DNA of 64,000 nt from Traorella massiliensis (GTDB lineage: Bacteria > Bacillota_I > Bacilli_A > Erysipelotrichales > Erysipelotrichaceae), in NCBI RefSeq assembly GCF_900104665.1, contig NZ_LT629969.1:839716-903715 (forward strand). The letters run 5' to 3'. The notes under the pieces were generated by a model. That model did no database searches, was not told the origin of the DNA, and worked only from the letters and a program-made list of their open reading frames with translations. The position numbers and the translations under genes were made by a program. Shown here piece by piece: positions 18,118 to 29,150 of this stretch (position 1 is its first letter; the number at the start of each line of letters is the position of its first letter).

Positions 18118-21100
18118 ATGAAGGTTAGCGAGAGAATATTCGTTGAGAAAAAAGAAGGATTTCAAGTTGAGGCTAATGATCTTTTTGCACAGTTAAAAGA
18201 GAATTTTCATATTCAGGCTTCTTCAATGCGTCTAGTAAATGTCTATGATGTTTTTGATATTGAACAGGACATTCTTGAAAAAGCGAAGGCAACAGTTTTT
18301 AGTGAACCGGTTGTTGATGTTGTTTTAGATGATGTAGAAGTTTCAGGAATGAATGTGATTGCGATCGAAACGCTTCCAGGACAGTATGATCAAAGAGCGG
18401 ATAGTGCGATGCAGTGTGTAAGATTGTTAGATTCAACAGATAGCTGTGTGATCACTAGCGGAAAGCTTTTGATCTTTGATCGTGATTTGAGTGAAGAAGA
18501 ATATGAGAAAGTTTCTCATTATGTGATCAATCCTATTGAAACAAGAAAGAAAAATATGGATGTGTTAAGCATTGACTCAAATGTTGATGTGAAGCCGTTA
18601 AAGGATTATAGTGGATTTATTGAATTAAATGAAGAACAGATAGAAGGCTTTCTAAAAGAAGAAGGACTTGCTATGTCCAAAGAAGATCTTTTGATGGTTC
18701 AGGATTATTTTAAGAATACTGAAAAAAGAGATCCAAGTGAAACCGAAATTCGTGTATTAGATACTTACTGGTCGGATCATTGTCGTCATACGACTTTTGA
18801 AACTTGCCTGAAAAATATCAAGATCACGACTTCACGTTTTAAAGAAGATATCCAGGCGGCATTAGACCGTTATATGGAATTAAGAAAAGAAAACGGACGT
18901 TGTGAAAAGCCAGTTACTTTGATGGATATGGCAACGATCAATGCAAGAGATCTAAGAAATAAGAAAATGGCGGATGAGGTTGAAGTCAGTGAAGAAATTA
19001 ATGCTTGCAGTGTTTTCATTGATGTTGATCATGATGGAGTCATGGAAAAGTGGCTGCTTCAGTTTAAAAATGAAACCCATAATCATCCAACAGAAATTGA
19101 GCCATTTGGTGGTGCAAGTACTTGTATTGGAGGAGCCATTCGTGATCCGTTGAGTGGCAGAAGTTATGTTTATCAGGCAATGCGTATCAGTGGCAGCGGC
19201 AATGTCTTAGAAAGCATTGAAAATACGATGGAAGGCAAGCTTCCACAGAAAGTGATTTCTAAAAAAGCAGCTCAGGGAAATTCTTCTTATGGTAATCAGA
19301 TTGGTCTGCCGACAACTTTTGTGCGTGAGATCTATCATGACTCTTATGTCGCAAAACATATGGAAGTAGGAGCTGTTGTTGGTGCCAGCAAGGCTGAAAA
19401 TGTAAGAAGGGAAACTCCTGCAGATAAAGATGTTGTGATTTTATTAGGTGGACGTACCGGACGTGATGGTATCGGTGGTGCGACTGGTTCTAGTAAAGAG
19501 CATAATGTAAAATCACTGGAAGTCTGTGCAAGTGAAGTACAGAAGGGAAATGCTCCTGAAGAAAGAAAGATTCAACGTCTTTTCAGAAATGAAGCTTGTA
19601 CGAAATTAATTAAAAAATGTAATGATTTTGGTGCTGGTGGTGTTTGTGTAGCTATTGGTGAATTGGCAAGTGGTTTAAAGATCAATCTTGATTTGGTACG
19701 TACAAAATATGCTGGTTTGAATGCGACAGAAATTGCGATTAGTGAAAGTCAGGAAAGAATGGCTGTTGTGGTAGCTAGTGAAGATGCAGATACGTTTATT
19801 TCTTTGGCTGAAGCTGAAAATCTAGAAGCTTATGTAGTGGCCACTGTCAATGATTCCAATCGTCTGGTCATGGAATATCATGGTGAAGTGGTCGTTGATC
19901 TGGCACGTGATTTTATTGATACGAGTGGAGCTCGCCAAAATGCGGATGTAGATATTAGCACGTTATCAGGTAAAAATCCATTTAGAAGCGATCTTGAATG
20001 CAATGAAGAAAATATCTATCAGATTCTTTCAGATATGAATGTTGCTTCACAAAAAGGATTGGTAGAAATGTTTGATGCTTCCATTGGAAGTACGACCGTT
20101 TTAATGCCTTTTGGAGGAAAGACGCAGCTGACACCTGCTCAGGCAAGTGTTCAAAAGCTTCCGGTGCGTGATGGCAAAACAAAAACATGTTCCATCCTTA
20201 CATATGGATTTGATCCGGAAGTCATGGAGTATTCCTGTTTTGTAGGGGCTCAAAACAGTGTACTGCAGTCAATGGCTAAGATCATTGCTGTTGGTGGTAA
20301 AATGGAAAATATCCATTTCTCATTCCAGGAATATTTTGAACGCTTAGGAAAGAATGAACGTTCATGGGGAAAAGTAACAGAGGCTTTATTAGGAGCGATT
20401 ACTGTTCAAGATAAATTTAAAATTGCAGCGATTGGCGGTAAAGATTCAATGTCAGGAACTTTCCAGGACATTTCTGTTGTACCTACATTAATTTCCTTTG
20501 CTTGTGCTCATGGTCATGTGGATGGCATTATTTCCAATGAACTAAAAGGAAAGGGTCATGTACTAAGCCTTGTTGCTTATGCATTTGATTTTGAAAAATT
20601 TGATTTAGATAGCGTTCAAAAAGTATTTGAAGATATGGAACGTATCATACAGTCTAAAAAGGTACTGTCCTGCAGTGTCATTGAAAAAGGTGGTGCAGCC
20701 GCAACCTTATTTAAGATGGCTTTCGGCAATATGATCGGCTTTGATGTCAAACTTGACCATGTCTTTGATTTCATGCCAGCCTGCTTTATTGTTGAAAGTG
20801 AAGAGGCGTTGGATAGCGAATATGCAACGATCATTGGTCATACTTCTGATCAGGTACGTATCAATGATATTGAACTTGATATTAATAAGGCTGTAAATGC
20901 TTATACATCCACTTTTGAAAAATTGTATCCAACATCTTCAAAAAGCAGCAAAGATTTAATTCCATATCGTGATACACGATCCGTTCAAGAGTTCAAATCA
21001 AAGTATCCGGTAGATGAGGTACATGTTTGTATTCCGGTTTTCCCTGGAAGCAACTGTGAATATGATACCGCTCGTGCTTTTGAAGAAGAGGGAGCGATTG

Positions 21101-21813
21101 CTCATATCTTTGTATTCAGAAATGAAACAGAGCAGATGATATTTGATAGCATTGATGAATTAGTAAAACTTTTAGGTCAATGTCAGATCCTGGCATTCCC
21201 AGGAGGTTTCTCAAGTGGCGATGAGCCGGATGGCAGTGCCAAGTTTATTGTGAATGTCCTGCAGAATGAGAAGGTCAAGAAGGCAGTTCATGATCTTTTA
21301 GATCGTGATGGTTTGATCTTAGGTATCTGCAACGGTTTCCAGGCCTTAGTGAAGTCAGGACTGCTGCCTTATGGAAGAATCAAAACGTTAGATGAGAGTG
21401 CACCGACGCTGTTTAGAAATGATATTAATCGTCATATTTCAACGATCGTTCATACACGAGTGGCCAGCAATCATTCACCATGGCTAGCGCATGAAAACGT
21501 AGGCGATGTTTATTCGATTGCTGTGAGTCATGGAGAAGGCAAGTTTGTTGTGAGTGAAGAAATGGCTGAAGAACTTTTTGAAAAGGGCTGTGTTGCCTTC
21601 CAGTATTGTGATGCTGAGGGAAGACTGAGCTATGATTCACACAGCAATGTCAATGGCTCTTGTTATGCGATTGAAGGCATTACGTCTTTTGATGGTCATA
21701 TCTTAGGAAAAATGGGTCATTCTGAAAGATATTTTGATGACGTATTTAAAAATATTTCGGGTAAAAAGAAACAAAGTATTTTTGCTAATGGTGTTCAATA
21801 TTTTAAAAAGTAG
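18118..21813 (+). CDS. purL: Phosphoribosylformylglycinamidine synthase, single-chain PurL
   Basis: 1231 residues, so the long form that joins the synthetase and the glutaminase, unlike the PurS-PurQ-PurL split of Bacillus. The synthetase motifs include YWSDHCRHTTFET near residue 220 and FKNETHNHPTEIEPFGGA near residue 320. The C-terminal glutaminase begins around residue 965 (VCIPVFPGSNCEYDTARAF); its nucleophile cysteine lies in GICNGFQALVKSG. It converts FGAR, glutamine and ATP into FGAM. The gene starts eight bases after purE. Confidence 0.96.
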   Translation: MKVSERIFVEKKEGFQVEANDLFAQLKENFHIQASSMRLVNVYDVFDIEQDILEKAKATVFSEPVVDVVLDDVEVSGMNVIAIETLPGQYDQRADSAMQCVRLLDSTDSCVITSGKLLIFDRDLSEEEYEKVSHYVINPIETRKKNMDVLSIDSNVDVKPLKDYSGFIELNEEQIEGFLKEEGLAMSKEDLLMVQDYFKNTEKRDPSETEIRVLDTYWSDHCRHTTFETCLKNIKITTSRFKEDIQAALDRYMELRKENGRCEKPVTLMDMATINARDLRNKKMADEVEVSEEINACSVFIDVDHDGVMEKWLLQFKNETHNHPTEIEPFGGASTCIGGAIRDPLSGRSYVYQAMRISGSGNVLESIENTMEGKLPQKVISKKAAQGNSSYGNQIGLPTTFVREIYHDSYVAKHMEVGAVVGASKAENVRRETPADKDVVILLGGRTGRDGIGGATGSSKEHNVKSLEVCASEVQKGNAPEERKIQRLFRNEACTKLIKKCNDFGAGGVCVAIGELASGLKINLDLVRTKYAGLNATEIAISESQERMAVVVASEDADTFISLAEAENLEAYVVATVNDSNRLVMEYHGEVVVDLARDFIDTSGARQNADVDISTLSGKNPFRSDLECNEENIYQILSDMNVASQKGLVEMFDASIGSTTVLMPFGGKTQLTPAQASVQKLPVRDGKTKTCSILTYGFDPEVMEYSCFVGAQNSVLQSMAKIIAVGGKMENIHFSFQEYFERLGKNERSWGKVTEALLGAITVQDKFKIAAIGGKDSMSGTFQDISVVPTLISFACAHGHVDGIISNELKGKGHVLSLVAYAFDFEKFDLDSVQKVFEDMERIIQSKKVLSCSVIEKGGAAATLFKMAFGNMIGFDVKLDHVFDFMPACFIVESEEALDSEYATIIGHTSDQVRINDIELDINKAVNAYTSTFEKLYPTSSKSSKDLIPYRDTRSVQEFKSKYPVDEVHVCIPVFPGSNCEYDTARAFEEEGAIAHIFVFRNETEQMIFDSIDELVKLLGQCQILAFPGGFSSGDEPDGSAKFIVNVLQNEKVKKAVHDLLDRDGLILGICNGFQALVKSGLLPYGRIKTLDESAPTLFRNDINRHISTIVHTRVASNHSPWLAHENVGDVYSIAVSHGEGKFVVSEEMAEELFEKGCVAFQYCDAEGRLSYDSHSNVNGSCYAIEGITSFDGHILGKMGHSERYFDDVFKNISGKKKQSIFANGVQYFKK

Positions 21814-21830
21814 AGTGAGGAGAGAAAAAA

Positions 21831-22538
21831 ATGGAAAAAAGAGAATTTCTTTATGAAGGTAAGGCAAAACAGATTTATGCGACAGATGATCCAGATAAGA
21901 TTATTATTTATTATAAAGATGATGCGACAGCTTTTAATGGGGAAAAGAAAGCACAGATTGATAATAAGGGGTATTTAAATAATCAGATCAGCTACATCAT
22001 CTTCAAAAAGCTGGAAGAAAAGGGAATCAAGACACATCTGATCGAAAAGTTAAATGAGCGTGAACAGCTTTGTCGTAAAGTTTCTATCATTCCTTTGGAA
22101 GTGATCGTTCGTAATTATATTGCTGGCAGCATGTCAAAGCGTTTAGGTATTGAAGAAGGAACAAAGCCTGAAAATGTAATCTATGAAATCTGTTATAAAG
22201 ATGATAGTCTGGGTGATCCGCTGATCAACGATCATCATGCTGTTGCATTGAAGGTGGCAACTTATGATGAATTAAATAAGATCTATGAAATGACGAAAAC
22301 GATCAATGAAGTGATGATCGATATGTGGGATCGATTAGGAATCATTCTTGTAGATTTTAAAATTGAGTTTGGACGTACAACGGATGGTGAAATCGTTCTT
22401 GCTGATGAAATTTCACCGGATACTTGTCGTCTATGGGACAAAGAAACAAAAGAAAAGCTTGACAAAGACCGTTTCCGCAGAAATCTTGGAAATGTCGAAG
22501 ATGCTTATCAGGAAATCTTAAAGAGATTATCAAAATAA
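21831..22538 (+). CDS. purC: SAICAR synthetase PurC
   Basis: 235 residues. The N-terminal [11 protein letters not shown] and the substrate motif [16 protein letters not shown], then LVDFKIEFG and [12 protein letters not shown], are all family hallmarks. It joins CAIR and aspartate using ATP. It lies 17 bases after purL and nine before purF, in the purine operon. Confidence 0.97.
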   Translation: MEKREFLYEGKAKQIYATDDPDKIIIYYKDDATAFNGEKKAQIDNKGYLNNQISYIIFKKLEEKGIKTHLIEKLNEREQLCRKVSIIPLEVIVRNYIAGSMSKRLGIEEGTKPENVIYEICYKDDSLGDPLINDHHAVALKVATYDELNKIYEMTKTINEVMIDMWDRLGIILVDFKIEFGRTTDGEIVLADEISPDTCRLWDKETKEKLDKDRFRRNLGNVEDAYQEILKRLSK

Positions 22539-22547
22539 GGAGAAATT

Positions 22548-23957
22548 ATGAATCAGTCAATCTATCAGGATCAACAAATTCATGAAGAATGTGGGGTCTT
22601 TGGTGTCTTTAATGTAGATAAGGCAAGTGAACTTACTTACTATGCTCTTCATGCCATGCAGCATCGCGGTCAGGAAGGCTGTGGCATCGTTTCTACAGAT
22701 GGGGAAAAGCTGTATGGACATCGTGGCATGGGATTAGTTAAAGAAACTTTTCATGAACAGGAGTTAAGAGCCTGCAAGGGTAACTTTGCGATCGGACATG
22801 TTCGCTATTCTACAGCTGGAGGCAGTGGACCTAATAACGTTCAGCCATTCATGTTCAATCACTCAACGGGTGATTTTGGATTGTGTCATAATGGAAATAT
22901 CGTAAATTCTAAGCAGATTCGTGAAAAATTGGAAAGAAATGGTTCCATTTTTCAGTCGACGAGCGATACAGAGATCCTTGCTCATCTCGTAAAGAAAAAT
23001 GCAACTCGCTCAAGACTTGAATCAATCAAGGAAGCATTGAATATTCTTATTGGCGGTTTTGCATTTTTGATCATTACTAAAGATAAATTATATGCGATGC
23101 GTGATAAAAATGGTCTTCGTCCGCTATCGATCGGTAAGCTGCAGGATGGCTATGTGATCAGCAGTGAAACATGTGCTTTTGATGTTATTGGTGCAGAGTT
23201 TATCAGAGATGTATTGCCGGGAGAAATTGTTACTTTTTCTAAAAATAAAGTGACTTCTTGTTTTTATACAGAAGATACCTGTCATAAAATATGTGCTATG
23301 GAATATATTTATTTTTCAAGACCTGACAGTGATATTTGCGGAATCAATGTTCATGCCTCAAGAAAAATGGCAGGAAAGGTATTGGCACAGGAAGCACCAG
23401 TGGATGCCGATATCGTGATCGGAGTACCCGATTCCAGTCTGAGTGCAGCTGTTGGTTATGCAGAAGAAAGTGGCATTCCTTATGAAGTAGGTTTGATCAA
23501 AAATAAATATATGGGAAGAACTTTTATTGAACCAAGTCAGGAATTGCGTGATAAAGGAGTTCGTATGAAGCTCTCACCGGTAAGAAGTATCGTTAAGGGC
23601 AAACGAATCATTTTGATTGATGATTCGATCGTTCGTGGCACAACTTCTACAAAAATCGTGAAGATGCTTCGTGATATGGGAGCCAGTGAAGTTCATATGA
23701 GAATTGCTTCACCGCCGATGATCTCTCCTTGCTTCTATGGTGTAGATACGAGTACTTATGATGAACTCATCAGTGCCTTCCACAATGTTGAAGAAGTAAG
23801 AAAGATCACGGGTTGTGACTCTTTAGCGTTTATTTCGATGGAAGGATTGAAACGGGCGATTGGTTTGAATGATATGTGTATGGCATGCTTCAGCGGAAAT
23901 TATCCGACAGAATTGTTTGATTCGATCAAGGATGCCAATAAGGAAACAAAATTCTAG
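22548..23957 (+). CDS. purF: Amidophosphoribosyltransferase PurF
   Basis: 469 residues. A short propeptide precedes C15 (EECGVFGV), the N-terminal nucleophile of the glutaminase exposed by processing. The PRPP-binding motif [14 protein letters not shown] lies in the C-terminal half. Cysteines after it ([16 protein letters not shown]) match the Fe-S type PurF of Bacillus, whose cluster makes it oxygen-sensitive. It catalyses the committed step of purine synthesis. Confidence 0.96.
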   Translation: MNQSIYQDQQIHEECGVFGVFNVDKASELTYYALHAMQHRGQEGCGIVSTDGEKLYGHRGMGLVKETFHEQELRACKGNFAIGHVRYSTAGGSGPNNVQPFMFNHSTGDFGLCHNGNIVNSKQIREKLERNGSIFQSTSDTEILAHLVKKNATRSRLESIKEALNILIGGFAFLIITKDKLYAMRDKNGLRPLSIGKLQDGYVISSETCAFDVIGAEFIRDVLPGEIVTFSKNKVTSCFYTEDTCHKICAMEYIYFSRPDSDICGINVHASRKMAGKVLAQEAPVDADIVIGVPDSSLSAAVGYAEESGIPYEVGLIKNKYMGRTFIEPSQELRDKGVRMKLSPVRSIVKGKRIILIDDSIVRGTTSTKIVKMLRDMGASEVHMRIASPPMISPCFYGVDTSTYDELISAFHNVEEVRKITGCDSLAFISMEGLKRAIGLNDMCMACFSGNYPTELFDSIKDANKETKF

Positions 23958-23965
23958 GAGGATAT

Positions 23966-24991
23966 ATGAGCGAACAATATAAAAATGCCGGAGTAGATCT
24001 GGAAGCAGGTTATGAATCTGTCGAGCGAATTAAAAAACATATTTCTGCGACTCATCGCTTAGGTGTGATGGGAAACATCGGTTCTTTTGGAGGATTATTT
24101 GATTTAAGTGCTTTAAATTATAAAAATCCTGTGCTTGTCAGCGGGACAGATGGTGTAGGAACAAAGCTGAAACTTGCGTTTATGATGGATAAGCATGATA
24201 CGATCGGTCAGGATGTCGTGGCGATGTGTGTCAATGATGTCTTAGCGCAGGGAGCTCAGCCTTTACTTTTCTTAGATTATATTGCTGTCGGCAAGAATCA
24301 TCCGGAAAAAATTGAAGCGATCGTTAAAGGGGTCAGTGATGGCTGTGTTTTGGCAAATTGCGCTTTGGTTGGCGGTGAAACTGCCGAAATGCCGGATATG
24401 TATGAAGAAGATGAATATGATGTGGCTGGTTTTACGGTGGGTGTTGTCGAGAAGGATCAGATCATTGATGGTTCAAAAACAAAAGCTGGCGATGTTGTTA
24501 TCGGTTTAGCAAGCTCAGGTGTTCATTCCAATGGTTTTTCATTGGTACGTAAGCTTATTTTTAAGGATCATGATCTGGATTTATCGAAAACATATGAAGG
24601 ACTTTCTAAACCGCTGGGGGAAACGTTGTTAACACCGACACGCATTTATGTAAAAGCAGTCAGTGAAGTAATGAAGAAAATAGATGTACATGGGGTTGCA
24701 CATATTACAGGTGGTGGTTTCCATGAGAATATGCCACGTTGTTTAAATAAGGGATTAGGAATTGAAATTGAAAAGGGTACATGGGAAGTGTTAGAAATTT
24801 TCCACTTCTTACAGAAGCTTGGTAATATTGAAGAAGATGAAATGTATCATGTATTCAATATGGGAATTGGTATGATTCTTGTTGTGGATGAAAATGATGT
24901 TGATGCTGCTTTGTCAATCTTGAAGGATATGGGGGAAAAGGCTTTTGTGATTGGTGAGGTAACAAGTCAGGAAGGAATTTCATTCAAATGA
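23966..24991 (+). CDS. purM: Phosphoribosylaminoimidazole synthetase PurM
   Basis: 341 residues, typical length. It begins [13 protein letters not shown] and contains [24 protein letters not shown] and [13 protein letters not shown], the ATP and substrate motifs of AIR synthetase. It closes FGAM to AIR. Its last four bases overlap the purN start (ATGA), so translation is coupled. Confidence 0.97.
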   Translation: MSEQYKNAGVDLEAGYESVERIKKHISATHRLGVMGNIGSFGGLFDLSALNYKNPVLVSGTDGVGTKLKLAFMMDKHDTIGQDVVAMCVNDVLAQGAQPLLFLDYIAVGKNHPEKIEAIVKGVSDGCVLANCALVGGETAEMPDMYEEDEYDVAGFTVGVVEKDQIIDGSKTKAGDVVIGLASSGVHSNGFSLVRKLIFKDHDLDLSKTYEGLSKPLGETLLTPTRIYVKAVSEVMKKIDVHGVAHITGGGFHENMPRCLNKGLGIEIEKGTWEVLEIFHFLQKLGNIEEDEMYHVFNMGIGMILVVDENDVDAALSILKDMGEKAFVIGEVTSQEGISFK

Positions 24992-25560
24992 AAAGCATAG
25001 CCGTTTTCGCAAGTGGTACAGGAACGAATTTTGAAGCGATTCAAAAAGCGATCGAAGATCATCAATTAGAGGCTTCGATTGAATGTGTCGTATCGGATCA
25101 TAGAGATGCGAAAGTCGTTGAAAAGGCACAACAAAAAAATATTGAAGTGTTTGCTTTTGATCCAAAAAGCTATCCTTCAAAAAAAGATTATGAAAAAGAA
25201 ATTGTTACACTGTTAGACAGTAAAAAAGTGGACTTAGTCGTACTGGCAGGGTATATGCGCTTATGTGGTGAAGTGCTTTTAAATGCCTATGAGGGTAAAA
25301 TCATAAATATTCATCCATCGCTTTTACCGGCATTTAAGGGAAAAGATGCGATCGGACAGGCGATTGATTATGGTGTCAAGGTCATGGGAGTTACGATTCA
25401 TTATGTGGATAGTGGCATGGACAGTGGCAAGATCATCGCACAGAGAAGTTTTGATGTTGAAGAAGGGTTGAGCAGAGAGGAAATTGAAGCATCGATTCAT
25501 GCGATCGAACATGTGCTTTATCCATCTGTGATTCAAAAATTATTGGAGGAAATGAAATGA
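24988..25560 (+). CDS. purN: Glycinamide ribonucleotide formyltransferase PurN
   Basis: 190 residues. It begins [13 protein letters not shown]; the catalytic region [13 protein letters not shown] and the later [14 protein letters not shown] carry the Asn, His and Asp used with 10-formyl-tetrahydrofolate. It formylates GAR to FGAR. It overlaps purM and purH by four bases on each side. Confidence 0.96.
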   Translation: MKSIAVFASGTGTNFEAIQKAIEDHQLEASIECVVSDHRDAKVVEKAQQKNIEVFAFDPKSYPSKKDYEKEIVTLLDSKKVDLVVLAGYMRLCGEVLLNAYEGKIINIHPSLLPAFKGKDAIGQAIDYGVKVMGVTIHYVDSGMDSGKIIAQRSFDVEEGLSREEIEASIHAIEHVLYPSVIQKLLEEMK

Positions 25561-27095
25561 AAAAGCGTGCTTTAGTAAGTGTAAGTGACAAGACAGACTT
25601 GATTCCTTTTGTGAAGGGATTGGTTGAATGCGGCTATGAGATCATTTCTACAGGAGGAACCTACAAAGCGTTAAAGGAAGCAGGTATCGACTGTTTGGGA
25701 ATTGAAGAGGTCACCCATTTTCCGGAAATTCTGGATGGACGTGTTAAAACATTGCATCCGATGGTTCATGGAGGACTTTTGGCAGTTCGTGATTTAGAAA
25801 GTCATCAAAAACAGCTAAAAGAAAATCACATTGAAACGATCGATCTGGTTTGTGTTAATCTTTATCCATTCAAACAGACGATTTCAAAAGAAGGTTTTAC
25901 ACATGCCGAAGCCATTGAAAATATCGATATTGGCGGTCCTAGCATGTTAAGAAGTGCGGCAAAGAATCATGCTTATGTCACAGTGGTTTGTGATGTCAAG
26001 GATTATGAACAGGTTCTAAATGAAATCAAAGAAAATGGTGATACGAGCCTAGCAACTCGTCAACGTCTGGCAGCCAAGGTGTATCGTACGACGGCAAGCT
26101 ATGATGCGATGATCGCCCAGTATATGAGTGATTATGTACAGGAAGAAAATCCAGAGTCATTAACGATGACCTTTGATTTGAAACAGACATTACGTTATGG
26201 TGAGAATCCACATCAAAAGGCAAGCTTCTACAGTGAGATGTTTACGACACCTTATTCACTTTGTTCTGCAAAGCAGCTTCATGGTAAAGAACTCTCATAT
26301 AATAATATTCAGGATGCAAATGCAACTTTAGAAATTTTGCGTGATTTTGAGGGAAGCAGTGCTGTTGTTGCGGTCAAGCATATGAATCCATGCGGTATTG
26401 GTGTTGCATCTGATCTTTATACGGCTTGGAGAAAAGCTTATGAAGCAGATACAACAAGCATTTTTGGAGGTATCGTTGCTTTTAATGAAACTGTTACGGT
26501 ACAGATTGCGGAAGAATTAAGCAAGATGTTCTTAGAAATTATATTAGCACCGGCTTTTGAAGAGGAAGCTTTTGAAATTTTAAGCCGTAAGAAAAATATT
26601 CGTTTGATGACCTTCACTAAAGAAGCTCAGAAAGAGTATGTACGTAAATTTGTTTCAGTGAGCGGTGGTATCTTAGTACAGGATACAGATCGTGCAGTAA
26701 CGAGAGCAGAAGACTGCAAATGTGTCACTGAAAAACAGCCGACCGAAAAAGAAATGGAAGACTTGTTGTTTGGCTTTAAGGTCGTAAAACATGTGAAATC
26801 AAATGCGATCGTGATCGTCAAGGATGGTCAGACATTAGGTGTTGGTGCCGGACAGATGAATCGTGTCGGTGCGGCTAAAATTGCTTTGGAACAGGCAGGT
26901 GAAAAAGCACGTGGTGCTGTATTGGCCAGTGATGCTTTCTTCCCAATGGATGATACGGTCAAGCTAGCCAGTGAATATGGCATTAGTGCTATCATTCAGC
27001 CAGGTGGTTCGATCAAAGATGAAGATTCAATCAAAGCATGTAACGAAAATCAGGTATCCATGGTGTTTACGGGCAAACGCCACTTTAAACACTAA
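25557..27095 (+). CDS. purH: Bifunctional AICAR transformylase/IMP cyclohydrolase PurH
   Basis: 512 residues. The N-terminal cyclohydrolase (about 1-195) begins RALVSVSDKT and includes STGGTYKAL. The C-terminal transformylase contains VKHMNPCGIGVA and ends with FTGKRHFKH. It carries out the last two steps to IMP. The stop overlaps the purD start by one base (TAATG). Confidence 0.97.
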   Translation: MKKRALVSVSDKTDLIPFVKGLVECGYEIISTGGTYKALKEAGIDCLGIEEVTHFPEILDGRVKTLHPMVHGGLLAVRDLESHQKQLKENHIETIDLVCVNLYPFKQTISKEGFTHAEAIENIDIGGPSMLRSAAKNHAYVTVVCDVKDYEQVLNEIKENGDTSLATRQRLAAKVYRTTASYDAMIAQYMSDYVQEENPESLTMTFDLKQTLRYGENPHQKASFYSEMFTTPYSLCSAKQLHGKELSYNNIQDANATLEILRDFEGSSAVVAVKHMNPCGIGVASDLYTAWRKAYEADTTSIFGGIVAFNETVTVQIAEELSKMFLEIILAPAFEEEAFEILSRKKNIRLMTFTKEAQKEYVRKFVSVSGGILVQDTDRAVTRAEDCKCVTEKQPTEKEMEDLLFGFKVVKHVKSNAIVIVKDGQTLGVGAGQMNRVGAAKIALEQAGEKARGAVLASDAFFPMDDTVKLASEYGISAIIQPGGSIKDEDSIKACNENQVSMVFTGKRHFKH

Positions 27096-28360
27096 TGGCT
27101 AAGGTCTTAGTCATTGGCAGTGGCGGACGTGAACATGCCCTTTGTTATAAATTTGCTCAAAGCCCGTATGTTGAGCAGGTATATGTTGCTAATGGCAACG
27201 GGGGCATGGACGATGTCGCAACGCTTGTAGATATTGATATTCTTGATTTTGAAGGGCTCATTGCTTTTGCGAAAGAAAATAAGATCGATCTGACTTTCGT
27301 AGGTCCAGAGATTCCTTTATGTGCAGGAATCAGTGATGCTTTTCAAAAAGCAGGGTTGAGTATTTTTGGACCCACTCAGGCTGCAAGCCAGCTGGAAGGA
27401 AGTAAGTGTTTTGCCAAGGATATGATGCATAAATACAATATTCCAACAGCCAAATATGCCAGCTTTGATGACTATGAAAAAGCAAGTGTTTATTTATCCA
27501 ATCAAAAATGTCCGATCGTTTTAAAAGCTGATGGGTTAGCAGCCGGAAAAGGAGTTATCATCGCAACTACGATGGAAGAAGCTCAGAAAAGCTTAAAAGA
27601 TATGATGTGCAATGATTTATTTAAAGAAGCCGGGACTTCTTTGGTCATTGAAGAATATCTTGAAGGAGAAGAATTTTCTCTTTTTGCTTTTGTCAATGGT
27701 AAAGATGTTTATCCAATGCAGATCGCTCAGGATCACAAACGTGCTTTCGACCATGATCAAGGATTAAATACGGGTGGTATGGGTGCTTATACACCTGTGG
27801 CACATCTTCCTCAAAGTGCTGTTGATGAAGCGATGGAAAAGGTGATGAAGCCTATTGCTGAAGCGATGGTTTTAGAAGGAATGCCTTATCAAGGTATTTT
27901 ATATGGTGGCTTTATGCTTACGGATGAGGGTGTCAAAACGATTGAATTTAATTGCCGTTTTGGTGATCCGGAAAGTGAAGTGGTCTTACAGGCGATGACA
28001 AGTGATCTATATCAGACGATCATGGATGTCATGGATCATAAAGAGCCAGTCATTACATTCTCTAAAGAGGCTTTTTTAGGAGTTGTATTGGCAGCTGAAG
28101 GATATCCACAAAGCTATCAGAAAAATATTGATTTAAGTGATTTGAAATTGACTTCACCGGCATGTTTCCATATGGGAACTAAGAAAACAGATAAAGGACT
28201 TGTTTCAAGTGGGGGAAGAGTACTATTCATTTCTCAAAGTGCTCCTACTTTGAAAGAAGCTAAACAAAAAACCTATGCTTTGATAGATGAAATTAAAAGA
28301 GAAGGTTTATTTTATCGAAGTGATATTGGAGATCGTGAATTATCAAAAGAAACTGATTGA
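27095..28360 (+). CDS. purD: Phosphoribosylamine-glycine ligase PurD
   Basis: 421 residues, an ATP-grasp ligase. It begins KVLVIGSGGREHAL; ATP-grasp segments include LKADGLAAGKGV and FNCRFGDPE. It links phosphoribosylamine to glycine. It is the last gene of the operon, and its final codons form the 5' arm of the operon terminator. purB, purA and purK are not in this cluster. Confidence 0.97.
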   Translation: MAKVLVIGSGGREHALCYKFAQSPYVEQVYVANGNGGMDDVATLVDIDILDFEGLIAFAKENKIDLTFVGPEIPLCAGISDAFQKAGLSIFGPTQAASQLEGSKCFAKDMMHKYNIPTAKYASFDDYEKASVYLSNQKCPIVLKADGLAAGKGVIIATTMEEAQKSLKDMMCNDLFKEAGTSLVIEEYLEGEEFSLFAFVNGKDVYPMQIAQDHKRAFDHDQGLNTGGMGAYTPVAHLPQSAVDEAMEKVMKPIAEAMVLEGMPYQGILYGGFMLTDEGVKTIEFNCRFGDPESEVVLQAMTSDLYQTIMDVMDHKEPVITFSKEAFLGVVLAAEGYPQSYQKNIDLSDLKLTSPACFHMGTKKTDKGLVSSGGRVLFISQSAPTLKEAKQKTYALIDEIKREGLFYRSDIGDRELSKETD

Positions 28361-28376
28361 CAGTTTCTTTTTTTTG
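28347..28376 (+). terminator. Terminator of the purine operon
   Basis: GAAACTG (28349-28355)/CAGTTTC (28361-28367) stem with eight following T. The purD stop codon is in the loop. Confidence 0.9.
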
Positions 28377-28408
28377 ATGAATCGTTTATAATAGACGAAG
28401 GTGGTAGC

Positions 28409-29149
28409 ATGAAGAAATTTTTAAGAAATTTATTACTTGTTTTATGTATTGGTGTATTTTGCTTTTCTCTATATAAAATCGTAAGCTATTATTATGAAGG
28501 CTATCAGTCAGAAAAAAGAGTTAGTGAACTTCTCTCGCAAGTAAAAGAGGATGAAGGACGGACGATGAGCTTTGTAGAGAAATACGGTGAACTGTTGAAA
28601 CAAAATTCGGATATGGTTGGCTGGATCACCATTGAAGATACTAAAGTCAATTATCCGGTCATGCAGACGCCCAATGATGAGGAATTTTATTTAAGAAGAA
28701 ACTTTGATAAGGAGTATGAATTCAGAGGAACACCTTTTGTCAATGCGAATGCAAATCTTCAGGATGAAGATGACAACATGATCATTTATGCACATAACAT
28801 GGATGATGGAACGATGTTTGGCAATCTTAGAAAATTTACAGATTATAGTTTCTATGAAACGCATAAAACTTTTGAATTTGATACGATTTATCATAACTCA
28901 ACTTATGAGATTTTTGCGGTATTTAAAACAGTGGATGATCCTGATCATGAGCTTTATATTGATTATTATACTTTTTTCAATGCTGAGGATGAAGAAAGTT
29001 TTAATGAACAAATTCAAAAATATAAACAGGCCTCTTATTATGATACAGGAATTACGCCTCAGTATGGGGATAAGCTTTTGACATTGTCAACCTGTGAATA
29101 TTCAAACGACAATGGACGCTTAGTAGTAGTAGCAAGGAAGGTGGAATAG
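28409..29149 (+). CDS. Class B sortase
   Basis: 246 residues. One membrane helix (about 7-27) is followed by an extracellular catalytic domain with VGWITIEDTKVNYPVMQ, H129 in YAHN, C229 in TLSTCEYS and R237 in NGR, the sortase triad. The extra N-terminal helices and spacing fit class B, which attaches selected proteins to the cell wall by a TLXTC cysteine thioester. No substrate with a sorting signal is encoded next to it. A TATAAT at 28387-28392 precedes the gene; the rhodanese-like gene follows directly and is probably co-transcribed. Confidence 0.9.
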   Translation: MKKFLRNLLLVLCIGVFCFSLYKIVSYYYEGYQSEKRVSELLSQVKEDEGRTMSFVEKYGELLKQNSDMVGWITIEDTKVNYPVMQTPNDEEFYLRRNFDKEYEFRGTPFVNANANLQDEDDNMIIYAHNMDDGTMFGNLRKFTDYSFYETHKTFEFDTIYHNSTYEIFAVFKTVDDPDHELYIDYYTFFNAEDEESFNEQIQKYKQASYYDTGITPQYGDKLLTLSTCEYSNDNGRLVVVARKVE

Positions 29150-29150
29150 T

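Noticed and set aside
28357-28392. TTGACA with TATAAT as the sortase promoter
   Set aside because: The spacer is 24 bases and the -35 lies in the loop and stem of the purD terminator; only the -10 is plausible.
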